Counted from the first letter of the stretch, positions 1 to 9,003 are shown. The stretch: 64,000 bases of DNA from Bradyrhizobium diazoefficiens (GCF_018131185.1 NZ_JAFCJE010000001.1:710001-774000), one strand, 5' to 3'. Made by a program: numbers and translations. Notes: generated from the sequence alone by a model not told the origin.

Positions 1-2
1 TG

Positions 3-935
3 GCCTCGACCTTCTTCGGCCTCTTGCTGCTCAGCGCCGCGCATCAATATCTCGTCATTCTCGTTGCGGCCGCGCTGGTCGGTCTCGGCTCTGCGGTGTT
101 TCACCCGGAGTCCGCACGCATCGCGCGGCTCGCCTCCGGCGGTCGCTACGGTTTTGCGCAATCGGTGTTCCAGCTCGGCGGCAGTTTCGGCACCTCGATG
201 GGACCGGTGCTGGCGGCGCTGATCGTCGTGCCGTTCGGGCAGGGCAGCATCGCCTGGTTCTCCTCGATCGCGTTCCTGGCGATCCTCATCCTCTGGCGCA
301 TCGGCCGCTGGTATGCGCCGCAGATCAAGGCGAAGAAGTCGGTGGCGCTTCAGTCCCATCCCGACGCGCCGAGCCCGCGACGCGTCGCCGTTGCGCTGCT
401 CGTTCTGGTCGCGCTGCTGTTCTCAAAGCAGCTCTACGTGTCGAGCCTGTCGAGCTACTATATCTTCTATCTGATCGACCGCTTCGGCGTCTCCACGCAG
501 GCGGCGCAGATGTATCTCTTCATCTTCCTCGCGGCGAACGCGGTCGGCGCGTTTCTGGGAGGTCCCTTGGGCGATCGTTTCGGCCGCAAGATCGTGATCT
601 GGATTTCGATCCTGGGCGCGTTGCCGTTCACGCTGGCGCTGCCCTATGCCGGGCTCGCTGCGAGCGCTGTGCTGTCAGTCGTCATCGGCTTGATCATCTC
701 CTCGACGACGTCGTCGATCATCGTGTTCGCGCAGGAGCTGGTGCCACATCGCTTCGGCATGATCTCCGGCGTGTTCTTCGGCGTCGCCTTCGGCATCGGG
801 GGGCTGGGAGCTGCCGTGCTCGGCAAGCTCGCCGATCACACCTCGATCGAGTTCGTCTACCAGGTCTGCGCCTATCTGCCGGCGATCGGCCTGCTTGCGG
901 TGTTTCTGCCCAGGCTGCCCCGGCACACCCGTTAA
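3..935 (+). CDS. MFS transporter, fosmidomycin-resistance (Fsr) type, 5' truncated
   Basis: The reading frame is open from the window edge, so the N-terminus is missing; what remains is about 310 codons. It holds alternating hydrophobic segments typical of a 12-helix major facilitator, including GSAVFHPESARIARLAS, which resembles the VFHPEG stretch of Fsr-type drug exporters, and the GDRFGRK loop between helices in the second half (about 577-594). The protein should sit in the inner membrane and export a small hydrophilic drug or metabolite; the substrate cannot be read from sequence. The gene ends at TAA and no clear hairpin follows before the next gene. Confidence 0.85.
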   Translation, partial: ASTFFGLLLLSAAHQYLVILVAAALVGLGSAVFHPESARIARLASGGRYGFAQSVFQLGGSFGTSMGPVLAALIVVPFGQGSIAWFSSIAFLAILILWRIGRWYAPQIKAKKSVALQSHPDAPSPRRVAVALLVLVALLFSKQLYVSSLSSYYIFYLIDRFGVSTQAAQMYLFIFLAANAVGAFLGGPLGDRFGRKIVIWISILGALPFTLALPYAGLAASAVLSVVIGLIISSTTSSIIVFAQELVPHRFGMISGVFFGVAFGIGGLGAAVLGKLADHTSIEFVYQVCAYLPAIGLLAVFLPRLPRHTR

Positions 936-1064
936 CAAATCCTGCTTCGCTGCATTGCGGCTTCATCAATCGTTAGCAATTGCGGCGCGCGACCGCCGCA
1001 TTTTTGCAACGCTCCAGCCGCATCCGCGTGTGAGGTGAGAAAAAATCAACCTTAAAAATTAGGG

Positions 1065-1079
1065 TTAAGTGGCGCTTAA
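1065..1079 (+). promoter_or_regulatory. CtrA-like box TTAA-N7-TTAA upstream of the first OMP gene
   Basis: TTAA at 1065-1068 and TTAA at 1076-1079 are separated by exactly seven bases, and the second half continues AAC. This matches the full CtrA recognition consensus of alphaproteobacteria. It lies about 80 bases before the chosen start of the outer-membrane protein gene. Binding is inferred from the match only. Confidence 0.5.
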
Positions 1080-1161
1080 ACATTTGCTGGCATCGTCCCT
1101 CCGTGAGTTTCCAGAACGTGAGGCCTGCGTATTTGCCTCACCGGCCAAAAGGACGAAGCCA

Positions 1162-1992
1162 ATGCGTAGCGTTAAGTCTCTCCTTGCCGCGGGTGCGGCA
1201 ACCCTGATCTCGTCGATGGCGTTCGCCGCCGATATGCCGATCGCGGCGCCCCCTCCCATGTACGCGCCGCCGGCTCCGCCCGCCGATTTTGGCGGCTGGT
1301 ATCTCCGTGGCGATATCGGCATGACCAACCAGAGCGCCAAGCGCATCGAGAGCGCCCTGCCGGCTGGATATTCGAAGACAACCGAGGGCGTCGGCTTTGA
1401 CTCCTCGCCGCTGTTTGGCCTCGGCGCCGGCTACCGCTTCAACAACTGGTTTCGTGCCGACGTGATCGGCCAGTACCGCGGCAAGGCTAACTTGCACGGC
1501 AGCGACAACGTGGTTGGACCCGGCTTCGTCGGCGTCAACAATTACAGCGGCAGCAAGTCCGAGTGGGTCGTCATGGCCAACGCCTATGTCGATCTCGGCA
1601 CCTGGTGGTGCATCACCCCGTTCGTCGGCGCGGGTGTCGGTGGCTCCTACAACAAGATCAGCGGCTTCCGCGACGACGGCGTGTCCTACAACCCGCTGCT
1701 CAACAACAGCGTTGCCTACTTCGGCGACCACGGAAAGTGGAACCTCGCCTGGGCCGCTCACGCCGGTCTCGCCTACAAGGTCAATCCCGGGTTCACCGTC
1801 GAACTCGCCTACAGCTACATGAACCTCGGCGACGCGGCGCCCGGCAACTACCGCTTGTTCGACAACAGCGCCTCGGGCCCGACGTCGATCAAGATCAGGG
1901 ACATTACCTCGCACGACGTCAAGATCGGCGTCCGCTGGGATCTCAACAGCCCGCCGGCCTACATGCCGCCGCCGCTGGTCACCAAGGGCTGA
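1162..1992 (+). CDS. Outer membrane beta-barrel protein, Omp25/31-like family
   Basis: The 276-residue product begins with a signal peptide ending in SMAFAADMP, so cleavage after AFA is likely. A short proline-rich linker (PPPMYAPPAPPADF) leads to a barrel opened by GGWYLRGDIGM, the usual first strand of Rhizobiales small OMPs. The start at 1162 is chosen because GGACGAAG precedes it and the signal peptide begins there; the frame is open upstream from 1069 without signal-like sequence. The C-terminus runs past the last strand (IGVRWDL) into a Pro-rich tail ending in Gly, so it lacks the terminal Phe of most OMPs. A second OMP gene follows. It probably helps maintain the outer membrane; a pore function is not shown. 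Confidence 0.88.
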   Translation: MRSVKSLLAAGAATLISSMAFAADMPIAAPPPMYAPPAPPADFGGWYLRGDIGMTNQSAKRIESALPAGYSKTTEGVGFDSSPLFGLGAGYRFNNWFRADVIGQYRGKANLHGSDNVVGPGFVGVNNYSGSKSEWVVMANAYVDLGTWWCITPFVGAGVGGSYNKISGFRDDGVSYNPLLNNSVAYFGDHGKWNLAWAAHAGLAYKVNPGFTVELAYSYMNLGDAAPGNYRLFDNSASGPTSIKIRDITSHDVKIGVRWDLNSPPAYMPPPLVTKG

Positions 1993-2020
1993 TCGAAACT
2001 TCGATCGGTTAGGACTTCTT

Positions 2021-2050
2021 AACGGCGCGGGATCATCCCGCGCCGTTTTG
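2021..2050 (+). terminator. Rho-independent terminator after the first OMP gene
   Basis: AACGGCGCGGGA (2021-2032) pairs perfectly with TCCCGCGCCGTT across a three-base loop and is followed by TTTT. It sits 29 bases after the stop codon at 1992. Confidence 0.85.
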
Positions 2051-2160
2051 CTTTGCGGATTTTTAATGGCCTGGTCGCGACGAAGGCGGCCGGCGCAACC
2101 ATTGGTTAAGGTTAACAGGCGATGATCATCGCAACAGTTCGAGTCCGATGGAGCGTTGCG

Positions 2161-3021
2161 ATGCGTAGGCTGATCTTGGCGGCAGCGATGTTGGGGACGG
2201 TGTCTGCCGCGCACGCGGCCGACATGCCGGACCTGCCGATTCTGCGCGGCGGCTTTACCGACGGTCTGTCGAAGTCCTCAGTCAATTGGGAAGGCTTCTA
2301 TGTCGGTGGTCAATTCGGTTTCGCCACGTCCGAGATGGACTTCAGCCGCGCCCCGAAATCGATGACGGATTTCATGCTGCGCGACAGCATCCTGCAGGCG
2401 CCGGTTGGTGGTTGGTCGCTGCTGCCGAAGAACCACGTTCAGGGCACGGGATTCGGTGCCTATGTCGGCCGCAATTGGCAGTTCTATGACGCCGTGATGG
2501 GCGTCGAAGCCAACTACAGCTACATGAACAATCACGGGAGCAGCGCGAGCGATTCCATGACGCGGTTGATCCCAGGTGAAACCGCGCCTACGAATCACGT
2601 CTACACCTACGATACGACGCTCGGCGGCGGCGCCGCGTTGCAGCTCAAGGACTATGCGACCTTCCGAGGTCGGGTTGGATGGTCCGGCGGAGACTTCATG
2701 CCTTATGCGTTCGGCGGCCTTGCGATCGGACGCGCCGATGTGTCGAGGTTCGCGACGGTGTCGTATCTGAAATACGACGACTTTACGGATCCGAACACCG
2801 GCGTCACGACGCGTACGACCATCGACTCAGGTACGATGACGCAGACTGAGCGGCGTGCGAACAGCTTCATCTACGGATGGACGGCGGGCATCGGTATCGA
2901 ATACGCTCTGCTCGACTGCTTGATCATCCGCGGCGAGTGGGAGCATGTCGGGTTCTCGAACGCCAAGAACATCTCGGTCAACTTGAACAATTTCCGCGTG
3001 GGTGCCGGCTACAAATTCTAA
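2161..3021 (+). CDS. Outer membrane beta-barrel protein (second copy)
   Basis: This is a 286-residue OMP. A signal peptide (MRRLILAAAML...SAAHAADMP) ends at AHA and the barrel starts with NWEGFYVGGQFGF. It finishes in RVGAGYKF, the terminal Phe that the BAM complex recognises. The start at 2161 is preferred over 2122 because the signal peptide begins there. It shares the ADMP junction with the OMP gene upstream but little else, so the two are distant paralogues rather than a recent duplication. A terminator separates them, so they are transcribed apart. A structural or adhesive outer-membrane role is likely, but the exact job is unknown. Confidence 0.88.
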   Translation: MRRLILAAAMLGTVSAAHAADMPDLPILRGGFTDGLSKSSVNWEGFYVGGQFGFATSEMDFSRAPKSMTDFMLRDSILQAPVGGWSLLPKNHVQGTGFGAYVGRNWQFYDAVMGVEANYSYMNNHGSSASDSMTRLIPGETAPTNHVYTYDTTLGGGAALQLKDYATFRGRVGWSGGDFMPYAFGGLAIGRADVSRFATVSYLKYDDFTDPNTGVTTRTTIDSGTMTQTERRANSFIYGWTAGIGIEYALLDCLIIRGEWEHVGFSNAKNISVNLNNFRVGAGYKF

Positions 3022-3093
3022 GCCCGCGTTCGCAGCCGGTTGACACAGCTTCGTCGTCCTGATGCTCTGTCGCTGCAAAGCGGGGCGGCAGCG

Positions 3094-3684
3094 ATGAAGA
3101 TCTACGGCGACAGCAATTCCGGCAATTGCCTCAAGGTGAAGTGGGTCTGCGACAAGCTCGCATTGCCCTATCAGTGGATCGAGATCGACACCCGCAAGGG
3201 CGAGACCCGCACGCCGCAATTCCTTGGGATGAACGGCGCCGGCCAGGTGCCGACGATCGCCTTCGACGACGGCCGCGCGCTGGCGCAATCCAATGCCATC
3301 ATCCGCTATCTCGCCCGCGACAGCGCGCTCGTTCCGCGCGATGCCTTCGCTGCGGCCAAGATGGATGAATGGCTGTTCTGGGAGCAGTACAGCCACGAGC
3401 CCTATATCGCGGTGTGCCGCTTCGTCCTCGTCTATCTCGGCAAGGATGCGTCCGAGCTGGATCCCGAGAAGGTGAAGCGCGGCTATGCGGCGCTTGACCG
3501 CATGGAGCAGCATCTGGCGGCCAGCAGCTTCTTCGCCGGCGAGGAAGTTTCACTCGCCGATGTCTCGCTGCTCGCCTATACCCGCGTGGCGCATGAAGGC
3601 GGCTTCGACCTCGGCCGTTATGCTTCCGTCCGCCGCTGGATCGGCGAAGTCGAAGCGTTTCTCGGCCTTCCGCCGGCGCACTGA
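3094..3684 (+). CDS. Glutathione S-transferase family protein
   Basis: The 196-residue protein has an N-terminal thioredoxin-like half (MKIYGDSNSGNCLKVKWVCD) with the NGAGQVPTI loop containing the cis-Pro that binds glutathione, then LAQSNAIIRYLA, the Gln-Ser pair that contacts the gamma-glutamyl group. An all-helical second half ends in SLADVSLLAYTRVA, the N-capping/hydrophobic staple motif of GSTs. The start at 3094 is the first ATG that begins the fold; the longer frame from 3040 adds no domain. The cytosolic enzyme probably conjugates or isomerises an electrophile. The GNAT gene begins 15 bases after its stop, so the two may be cotranscribed. Confidence 0.87.
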   Translation: MKIYGDSNSGNCLKVKWVCDKLALPYQWIEIDTRKGETRTPQFLGMNGAGQVPTIAFDDGRALAQSNAIIRYLARDSALVPRDAFAAAKMDEWLFWEQYSHEPYIAVCRFVLVYLGKDASELDPEKVKRGYAALDRMEQHLAASSFFAGEEVSLADVSLLAYTRVAHEGGFDLGRYASVRRWIGEVEAFLGLPPAH

Positions 3685-3699
3685 GGTGGAGTTTTCGCG

Positions 3700-4164
3700 A
3701 TGAGCGCCGAGTCCGTCTCCATTCGCCGCGCGCGCCGCGACGACGTTCCCGCGATCGTGGCGATGCTCGCCGACGATCATCTCGGCCGCGGGCGCGAGCG
3801 TGTCGAGGATCCGTTGCCCGCTGCCTATTACGACGCATTCGCGCGGGTCGCGCGTGATCCGAATCTGGCGCTCGTGGTGGCCGAGATCGAGGGCAGGGTG
3901 GTCGGCTGCCTGCAACTCGCTGTCCTGCCGGGCATCAGCTCGCAAGGCGGCGTGCGCGGCCTTCTCGAAGACGTGCGGGTTGCCACGGATTGTCGCAGCC
4001 GCGGGATCGGCGAGCGCTTGGTGCAGTGGGCAATCGCCGAAGCAAAGGCGCGCGGCTGCAGCCTGGTCGAACTGCTGACGCATCAGACGCGCGTCGATGC
4101 GCAGCGATTCTACAAGCGGCTCGGATTCACAGCGAGTCACGTCGGCATGACTGTCCGCTTTTGA
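3700..4164 (+). CDS. GNAT family N-acetyltransferase
   Basis: The 154-residue protein is a single GNAT domain. It starts with a typical first strand (VSIRRARRDDVPAIVAML), has a central LEDVRVATDCRSRGIGERL segment carrying the R/Q-x-x-G-x-G/A acetyl-CoA pyrophosphate loop, and ends with RFYKRLGFTASHVGM, the C-terminal FY.xLGF motif. It transfers acetyl from acetyl-CoA to an amine; the acceptor is unknown. It lies 15 bases after the GST gene, with which it is probably cotranscribed. Confidence 0.88.
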   Translation: MSAESVSIRRARRDDVPAIVAMLADDHLGRGRERVEDPLPAAYYDAFARVARDPNLALVVAEIEGRVVGCLQLAVLPGISSQGGVRGLLEDVRVATDCRSRGIGERLVQWAIAEAKARGCSLVELLTHQTRVDAQRFYKRLGFTASHVGMTVRF

Positions 4165-4221
4165 GCCAGTTGCTTGCGGGCCTTGCGCAATCAACAAATT
4201 CAGATCGCGCATTCGTTCATG

Positions 4222-4237
4222 TTAAGAGGCGGTAAAC
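4222..4237 (+). promoter_or_regulatory. Imperfect CtrA-like site (TTAA-N7-TAAAC)
   Basis: TTAA at 4222-4225 is followed after seven bases by TAAAC, one base off the CtrA consensus. It lies about 90 bases ahead of the 68-aa gene at 4325. The mismatch makes this a weak candidate. Confidence 0.25.
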
Positions 4238-4324
4238 TACCCGTCGGTCGTTCACGTTGATGAAGGAACGATCGGTGCTACGGCGGCATCTAGCCACCGG
4301 GCTCGGCTCGGTTCGGGGATTTCA

Positions 4325-4531
4325 ATGACAAGCTATTCGATGGTCAAGGTCGGCAACGACTATGTCGTGCAGGCTAATGACCAGTGCATTTTGAAAGTCG
4401 GCAGCCGCCGCAAGGCGGCGCAATTGATCAGTGAAGCCACGGACTTGCTCAATGCGCTCGCCGTCGTTGAATCCCCTGGTATCGCAGCGGAATCACCGTC
4501 AAGCCGCCGTGAGGCGCCGGAACTTCCTTGA
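4325..4531 (+). CDS. Small conserved-type hypothetical protein, 68 aa
   Basis: This short gene begins at ATG after a G-rich stretch (TTCGGGGATTTCA). The product is soluble: a beta-like start (YSMVKVGNDYVVQANDQCILKV), then a helix (RRKAAQLISEATDLL) and a Ser/Pro-rich tail. I do not recognise a family. Codon choice is normal for the chromosome and the ORF stands alone between the GNAT gene and the serC leader, so it is probably real. It ends exactly where the structured serC leader begins. Confidence 0.6.
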   Translation: MTSYSMVKVGNDYVVQANDQCILKVGSRRKAAQLISEATDLLNALAVVESPGIAAESPSSRREAPELP

Positions 4532-4610
4532 CTGCCCCTCCCGATTCCCGTATCAGCCGCGGCGGGACACCTCCCCCCAACGGGAGGCTTACTATCTGGA
4601 AGGGTAGATC
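4532..4610 (+). promoter_or_regulatory. serC leader RNA element
   Basis: Between the 68-aa gene and serC lie two consecutive hairpins. The first pairs TCCCG with CGGGA around 4546-4567. The second pairs CCTCCC (4570-4575) with GGGAGG (4582-4587), followed by a pyrimidine/purine stretch and GGAAGGGTAGATC before the ATG. The layout and primary sequence fit the serC motif described upstream of serC in alphaproteobacteria, a probable cis-regulatory RNA. It likely adjusts serC-serA expression; its ligand or mechanism is unknown to me. Confidence 0.65.
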
Positions 4611-5783
4611 ATGACTGTAGCGAAGCCCGCTTCGCGGCCGAACGTGCCGCATTTCTCCTCCGGCCCCTGCGCCAAGCGCCCCGGCTGGAACGCACAAAAT
4701 CTCAAGGACGCAGCGCTCGGCCGCTCGCATCGCGCGAAGGTCGGCAAGACCAAGCTCAAGCTCGCGATCGATCTGACGCGCGAAGTGCTCGAGGTGCCCG
4801 CCGATTACCGCATCGGGATCGTGCCGGCATCCGATACCGGCGCGGTCGAGATGGCGCTGTGGTCGCTGCTCGGTGCACGGCCCGTCACCACGCTCGCCTG
4901 GGAATCCTTCGGCGAAGGCTGGGTCAGTGACATCGTCAAGGAATTGAAGCTCAAGGACATCACCAAGCTGAACGCGGCTTACGGTGAGATTCCCGATCTT
5001 TCGAAGGTCGATCCCGCGAGCGACGTCGTCTTCACCTGGAACGGCACCACCTCTGGCGTGCGCGTGCCGAACGCCGACTGGATCAAGGCCGATCGCGAAG
5101 GCCTGACCATCTGCGACGCGACGTCGGCTGCATTCGCCCAGCCGCTCGACTGGGCCAAGCTCGACGTGGTCACCTTCTCCTGGCAGAAGGCGCTCGGCGG
5201 CGAGGCTGCGCACGGCATGTTGATCCTCTCGCCCCGCGCCGTGGAGCGGCTCGAGACCTACAAGCCGGCCTGGCCGCTGCCAAAGATCTTCCGCATGACC
5301 AAGGGCGGCAAGATCAACGAAGGCATCTTCGTCGGCGAGACCATCAACACGCCGTCGATGCTCTGCGTCGAGGATTATTTGGACGCGCTGAACTGGGCCA
5401 AGTCGATCGGCGGCCTCAAGGCGCTGATCGCGCGTGCCGACGCCAACACCAAGGTGCTCGCCGACTGGAAGGCGAAGACGCCGTGGATCGACTTCCTGGC
5501 CAAGGATGCCGCGATCCGCTCCAACACCTCGGTGTGCCTGAAGTTCACCGATCCCGCCATCACCTCGCTCTCCGAGGACGCGCAGGCCGACTTCAGCAAG
5601 AAGCTGGTCGCGCTGGTCGAGAAGGAAGGCGCCGGCTACGACTTCGCCTATTACCGCGACGCGCCGGCCGGTCTGCGCATCTGGTGCGGCGCCACGGTGG
5701 AGGCCAAGGACGTCGAGCTGCTGACGCAGTGGATCGATTGGGCCTTTGCCGAGACCAAGGCCGCGCTCGCCAAGGCGGCCTGA
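4611..5783 (+). CDS. serC: Phosphoserine aminotransferase
   Basis: SerC converts 3-phosphohydroxypyruvate and glutamate to O-phosphoserine and 2-oxoglutarate using PLP. The 390-residue protein begins with [15 protein letters not shown], the SerC N-terminal signature, and has [15 protein letters not shown], in which Lys193 forms the Schiff base with PLP. Later segments ([23 protein letters not shown]) match the longer alphaproteobacterial/archaeal-type SerC. It is preceded by the serC leader and followed after 171 bases by serA, the enzyme of the preceding step, so the pair makes a serine-synthesis unit. An inverted repeat (5790-5935) fills the gap between them. Confidence 0.96.
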   Translation: MTVAKPASRPNVPHFSSGPCAKRPGWNAQNLKDAALGRSHRAKVGKTKLKLAIDLTREVLEVPADYRIGIVPASDTGAVEMALWSLLGARPVTTLAWESFGEGWVSDIVKELKLKDITKLNAAYGEIPDLSKVDPASDVVFTWNGTTSGVRVPNADWIKADREGLTICDATSAAFAQPLDWAKLDVVTFSWQKALGGEAAHGMLILSPRAVERLETYKPAWPLPKIFRMTKGGKINEGIFVGETINTPSMLCVEDYLDALNWAKSIGGLKALIARADANTKVLADWKAKTPWIDFLAKDAAIRSNTSVCLKFTDPAITSLSEDAQADFSKKLVALVEKEGAGYDFAYYRDAPAGLRIWCGATVEAKDVELLTQWIDWAFAETKAALAKAA

Positions 5784-5789
5784 GTTCTT

Positions 5790-5935
5790 ACCCTCCCCTG
5801 GAGGGGGAGGGTCGACGCACCGTTAGGTGCGGCGGGGTGGGGTGATCTCTCCACACGGCGCACCGGCAATTTTCTTTGTTGCAGCTTCACCCCACCCCGG
5901 CGCTTCGCGCCGACCCTCCCCCTCCAGGGGAGGGT
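5790..5935. repeat. Mirror-image intergenic repeat (CCCTCCCC...GGGGAGGG family)
   Basis: A 25-base block at 5790-5814 (CCCTCCCCTGGAGGGGGAGG) recurs in inverted orientation at 5911-5935. The block itself is nearly self-complementary, and the whole element could form one long stem across the serC-serA gap. The same family appears at 26955-27110. It could affect mRNA processing between the two genes. Confidence 0.8.
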
Positions 5936-5954
5936 GTGAAGGAAAACACCCCCC

Positions 5955-7544
5955 ATGACCAAACCCAAAGTTCTCATTTCCGACGCGCTCTCGCCCGCCG
6001 CCGTGCAGATCTTCAAAGACCGCGGCGTCGAGGTCGACTTCCAGCCCAACCTCGGCAAGGACAAGGACAAGCTCGCCGAGATCATCGGCAACTATGACGG
6101 CCTTGCGATCCGCTCCGCGACCAAGGCGACCGCCAAGATCCTGGAGAAGGCGACCAACCTCAAGGTGATCGGCCGCGCCGGCATCGGCGTCGACAATGTC
6201 GAGATCCCCGCCGCCACGGCCAAGGGCATCATCGTGATGAACACGCCGTTCGGCAATTCGATCACGACTGCCGAGCACGCCATCACGCTGATGCTGGCGC
6301 TCGCCCGCGAGATCCCGCAGGCCGACGCCTCGACCCAGGCCGGCAAGTGGGAGAAGAACCGCTTCATGGGCGTCGAGATCACCGGCAAGGTGCTCGGCGT
6401 CGTCGGCTGCGGCAATATCGGCTCGATCGTGGCCGACCGCGCGCTCGGCCTGCGCATGAAGGTGATCGCGTTCGATCCGTTCCTGTCGCCCGAGCGCGCC
6501 AGGGACATCGGCGTCGAGAAGGTCGAGCTCGACGATCTGCTCAAGCGCGCCGACTTCATCACGCTGCACACACCGCTGACCGAGAAGACGAAGAACATCA
6601 TCGATGGGGCCGCAATCGCCAAGATGAAGAAGGGCGTGCGCCTGATCAACTGCGCCCGCGGCGGTCTCGTCGACGAGCAGGCGGTGGTCGATGCGCTCAA
6701 TTCCAAGCACATCGCCGGCGCCGCGTTCGACGTCTTCGTCGAGGAGCCCGCCAACAAGAACGTGCTGTTCGGCCATCCCAATGTGATCTGCACGCCGCAT
6801 CTCGGCGCCTCCACGACGGAAGCGCAGGAGAACGTCGCGCTCCAGGTCGCCGAGCAGATGTCGGATTACCTGCTCACCGGCGCGATCTCGAACGCGGTCA
6901 ACTTCCCCTCGATCACTGCGGAAGAGGCGCCGAAGCTGAAGCCGTTCATCTCGCTCGCCGAGAAGCTCGGCTCGTTTGCCGGCCAGCTCACCGAGAGCGG
7001 CATCCTCAAGGTCGAGATCACCTATGAGGGCCACGTCGCCGAGATGAAGATCAAGGCGATCACCTCCGCCGTGCTGTCGGGCCTGCTGCGGCCGATGCTG
7101 GGCGAGGTCAACGTGGTGTCGGCGCCCGTCGTCGCCAAGGAGCGCGGCATGGTGGTGGACGAGATCGTCCGTGCCGCCCAGAGCGACTATGAAAGCCTGA
7201 TCACCGTCACGGTCACCACCGAGCGGCAGGAGCGGTCGGTCTCGGGCACGGTCTATGCCGACGGCAAGCCGCGCCTCGTCGACATCAAGGGCATCCGCGT
7301 CGATGCCGAGTTCGGCAAATCGATGATCTACGTGACCAACGAGGACAAGCCGGGCTTCATCGGCCGGTTCGCGAGCCTGCTCGGCGACGCCAAGCTCAAC
7401 ATCGCGACCTTCCATCTCGGCCGCGTCGCGCCCGGCAGCGATGCCATCGCGCTGGTCGAGGTCGACGGGGCAGTGCCGCCGGATCTGCTCGCCAAGGTGC
7501 AGGCACTGCCGCAAGTCAAGCAGGCCAAGGCGCTGACGTTCTGA
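5955..7544 (+). CDS. serA: D-3-phosphoglycerate dehydrogenase
   Basis: SerA oxidises 3-phosphoglycerate with NAD, the first step of serine synthesis. The 529-residue length is the long (type I) form: catalytic and NAD domains in the first 310 residues, then an allosteric substrate-binding domain and a C-terminal ACT domain (MIYVTNEDKPGFIGRFASLL). The Rossmann motif VLGVVGCGNIGSIVA, the arginine loop NCARGGLVDE and the catalytic His in TPHLGASTTEAQ are all present. The ACT domain suggests serine feedback, as known in the family. It follows serC; the next gene, a thiolase, is separated by another repeat. Confidence 0.97.
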   Translation: MTKPKVLISDALSPAAVQIFKDRGVEVDFQPNLGKDKDKLAEIIGNYDGLAIRSATKATAKILEKATNLKVIGRAGIGVDNVEIPAATAKGIIVMNTPFGNSITTAEHAITLMLALAREIPQADASTQAGKWEKNRFMGVEITGKVLGVVGCGNIGSIVADRALGLRMKVIAFDPFLSPERARDIGVEKVELDDLLKRADFITLHTPLTEKTKNIIDGAAIAKMKKGVRLINCARGGLVDEQAVVDALNSKHIAGAAFDVFVEEPANKNVLFGHPNVICTPHLGASTTEAQENVALQVAEQMSDYLLTGAISNAVNFPSITAEEAPKLKPFISLAEKLGSFAGQLTESGILKVEITYEGHVAEMKIKAITSAVLSGLLRPMLGEVNVVSAPVVAKERGMVVDEIVRAAQSDYESLITVTVTTERQERSVSGTVYADGKPRLVDIKGIRVDAEFGKSMIYVTNEDKPGFIGRFASLLGDAKLNIATFHLGRVAPGSDAIALVEVDGAVPPDLLAKVQALPQVKQAKALTF

Positions 7545-7559
7545 TCAACTCTCACCTTC

Positions 7560-7643
7560 GTCATGGCCGGGCTTGACCCGGCCATCCACGCCTTGCTCGC
7601 GGAACGAAGAACGTGGATGCCCGGGACAAGCCCGGGCATGACG
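7560..7643. repeat. Mirror-image repeat (GTCATGGCCGGGCTTG family)
   Basis: GTCATGGCCGGGCTTGACCC at one end and GGGACAAGCCCGGGCATGAC at the other are near-complementary, with CATCCACG/CGTGGATG inner arms. Related copies lie at 15768-15848 and 42036-42127. Confidence 0.8.
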
Positions 7644-7800
7644 AGCGGATAGAGTGACGCCCGCATCCAAATTCCGACCCGCGGAACATCGCCGCCTCCT
7701 TACCGGAGGCGGCGATTTTATTTCTCCCTCAGCCTTCCAACTTTGTGTACCAATGGCGTCAGGACGCTCCGTTCAAATCGTTCGACAAGGGAGAAAACAC

Positions 7801-8973
7801 ATGCGTGAAGCCGTCATCGTTTCCTATGCGCGCACGGGCCTCGCGAAGTCAGGCCGCGGCGGGTTCAACATCACGCCGCCGATGTCGCTCGCGGCCCATG
7901 CCATTCATCACGCGGTCGACCGCGCCGGCGTCGAGAAGGATTACGTCGAGGACTGCTATCTCGGCAATTGCGCCCATGGCGCGCCGAATATCGGCCGTCA
8001 GGCCGCGCTGCTCGCGGGCCTGCCGAAGACCACGGCCGGCGTCTCGGTGAACCGTTTCTGCTCCTCGGGACTGCAGACCATCGCGATGGCCGCCAACTCG
8101 ATCCGCTCGGACGGCGCCGACTGCATCGTCGCCGGCGGAGTCGAGAGCATCTCGATGCCGGGCGGCGGCACGCCGAAGGAATCGATCGATCCTGAATTGC
8201 TCAAGGTCGCGCCTGATATCTTCATGGCGATGATCGACACCGCCGACATCGTCGCCGAGCGCTACAAGCTCAGCCGCGAATACCAGGACGAGTTCTCGCT
8301 CGAATCGCAGCGCCGCATGGCGGCATCGCAGCAGGCGGGCAAGTACAAGGACGAGATCGTCCCGATGAAGACCAGGATGAAGGTCGTCGACAAGCAGACC
8401 AAGGCGGAGTCGATCGTCGATTACGTCGTCGACCGCGACGAATGCAATCGCCCCGAGACCACGCTGGAGGGGCTCGCCAAACTCGAGCCGGTGAAGGGCC
8501 CCGGCAAGTTCGTCACCGCCGGCAATGCCAGCCAGCTCTCGGACGGCGCCGCCGCCGTCGTGCTGATGGAAGCCAAGGATGCCGAGAAGCGCGGCCTCAA
8601 GCCGCTCGGCCGTTTCGTCGCCTGGGCGACCGCCGGTTGCGAGCCAGACGAGATGGGCATCGGTCCGGTGTTCGCGATTCCGAAGCTGCTCAAGCGCACC
8701 GGCCTCAAGGTCGACGACATCGATCTGTGGGAGCTCAACGAAGCCTTCGCCAGCCAGTGCCTGTACTGCCGCGACCAGCTCGGCATCGACCCCGCCAAGT
8801 ACAACGTCAATGGCGGCTCGATCGCGATCGGCCATCCTTTCGGCATGACCGGCGCCCGTCTCACCGGCCACCTGCTGCAGGAAGGCGCGCGCCGCAAGGC
8901 CAAGTGGGGCGTGGTGACGATGTGCATCGGCGGCGGCCAGGGCGGCGCCGGGCTGTTCGAAATCTACAGCTGA
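7801..8973 (+). CDS. Acetyl-CoA C-acyltransferase (thiolase)
   Basis: This thiolase of 390 residues condenses or cleaves acyl-CoAs in fatty-acid or PHB metabolism. The catalytic triad is complete: Cys87 in NRFCSSGLQT (acylated nucleophile), His345 in IGHPFGMTGA and Cys375 in MCIGGGQGG (base). The start at 7801 follows an AGGGAGAAAAC ribosome site; the 49 extra codons open upstream are not thiolase-like. It stands alone, with a repeat before it and a strong terminator after it. Degradative (FadA-type) versus biosynthetic use cannot be decided from sequence alone. Confidence 0.94.
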   Translation: MREAVIVSYARTGLAKSGRGGFNITPPMSLAAHAIHHAVDRAGVEKDYVEDCYLGNCAHGAPNIGRQAALLAGLPKTTAGVSVNRFCSSGLQTIAMAANSIRSDGADCIVAGGVESISMPGGGTPKESIDPELLKVAPDIFMAMIDTADIVAERYKLSREYQDEFSLESQRRMAASQQAGKYKDEIVPMKTRMKVVDKQTKAESIVDYVVDRDECNRPETTLEGLAKLEPVKGPGKFVTAGNASQLSDGAAAVVLMEAKDAEKRGLKPLGRFVAWATAGCEPDEMGIGPVFAIPKLLKRTGLKVDDIDLWELNEAFASQCLYCRDQLGIDPAKYNVNGGSIAIGHPFGMTGARLTGHLLQEGARRKAKWGVVTMCIGGGQGGAGLFEIYS

Positions 8974-9003
8974 GACGATCCGCTTTCCAAGGAAAGACGA
9001 CAG

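Noticed and set aside
1138..2214. 358-codon minus-strand frame opposite the OMP gene
   Set aside because: No domain and no ribosome site; the plus-strand OMP has a signal peptide and barrel.
5823..7514. 563-codon minus-strand frame opposite serA
   Set aside because: Antisense shadow of serA with Asp/His/Arg-rich low-complexity product and no family features.
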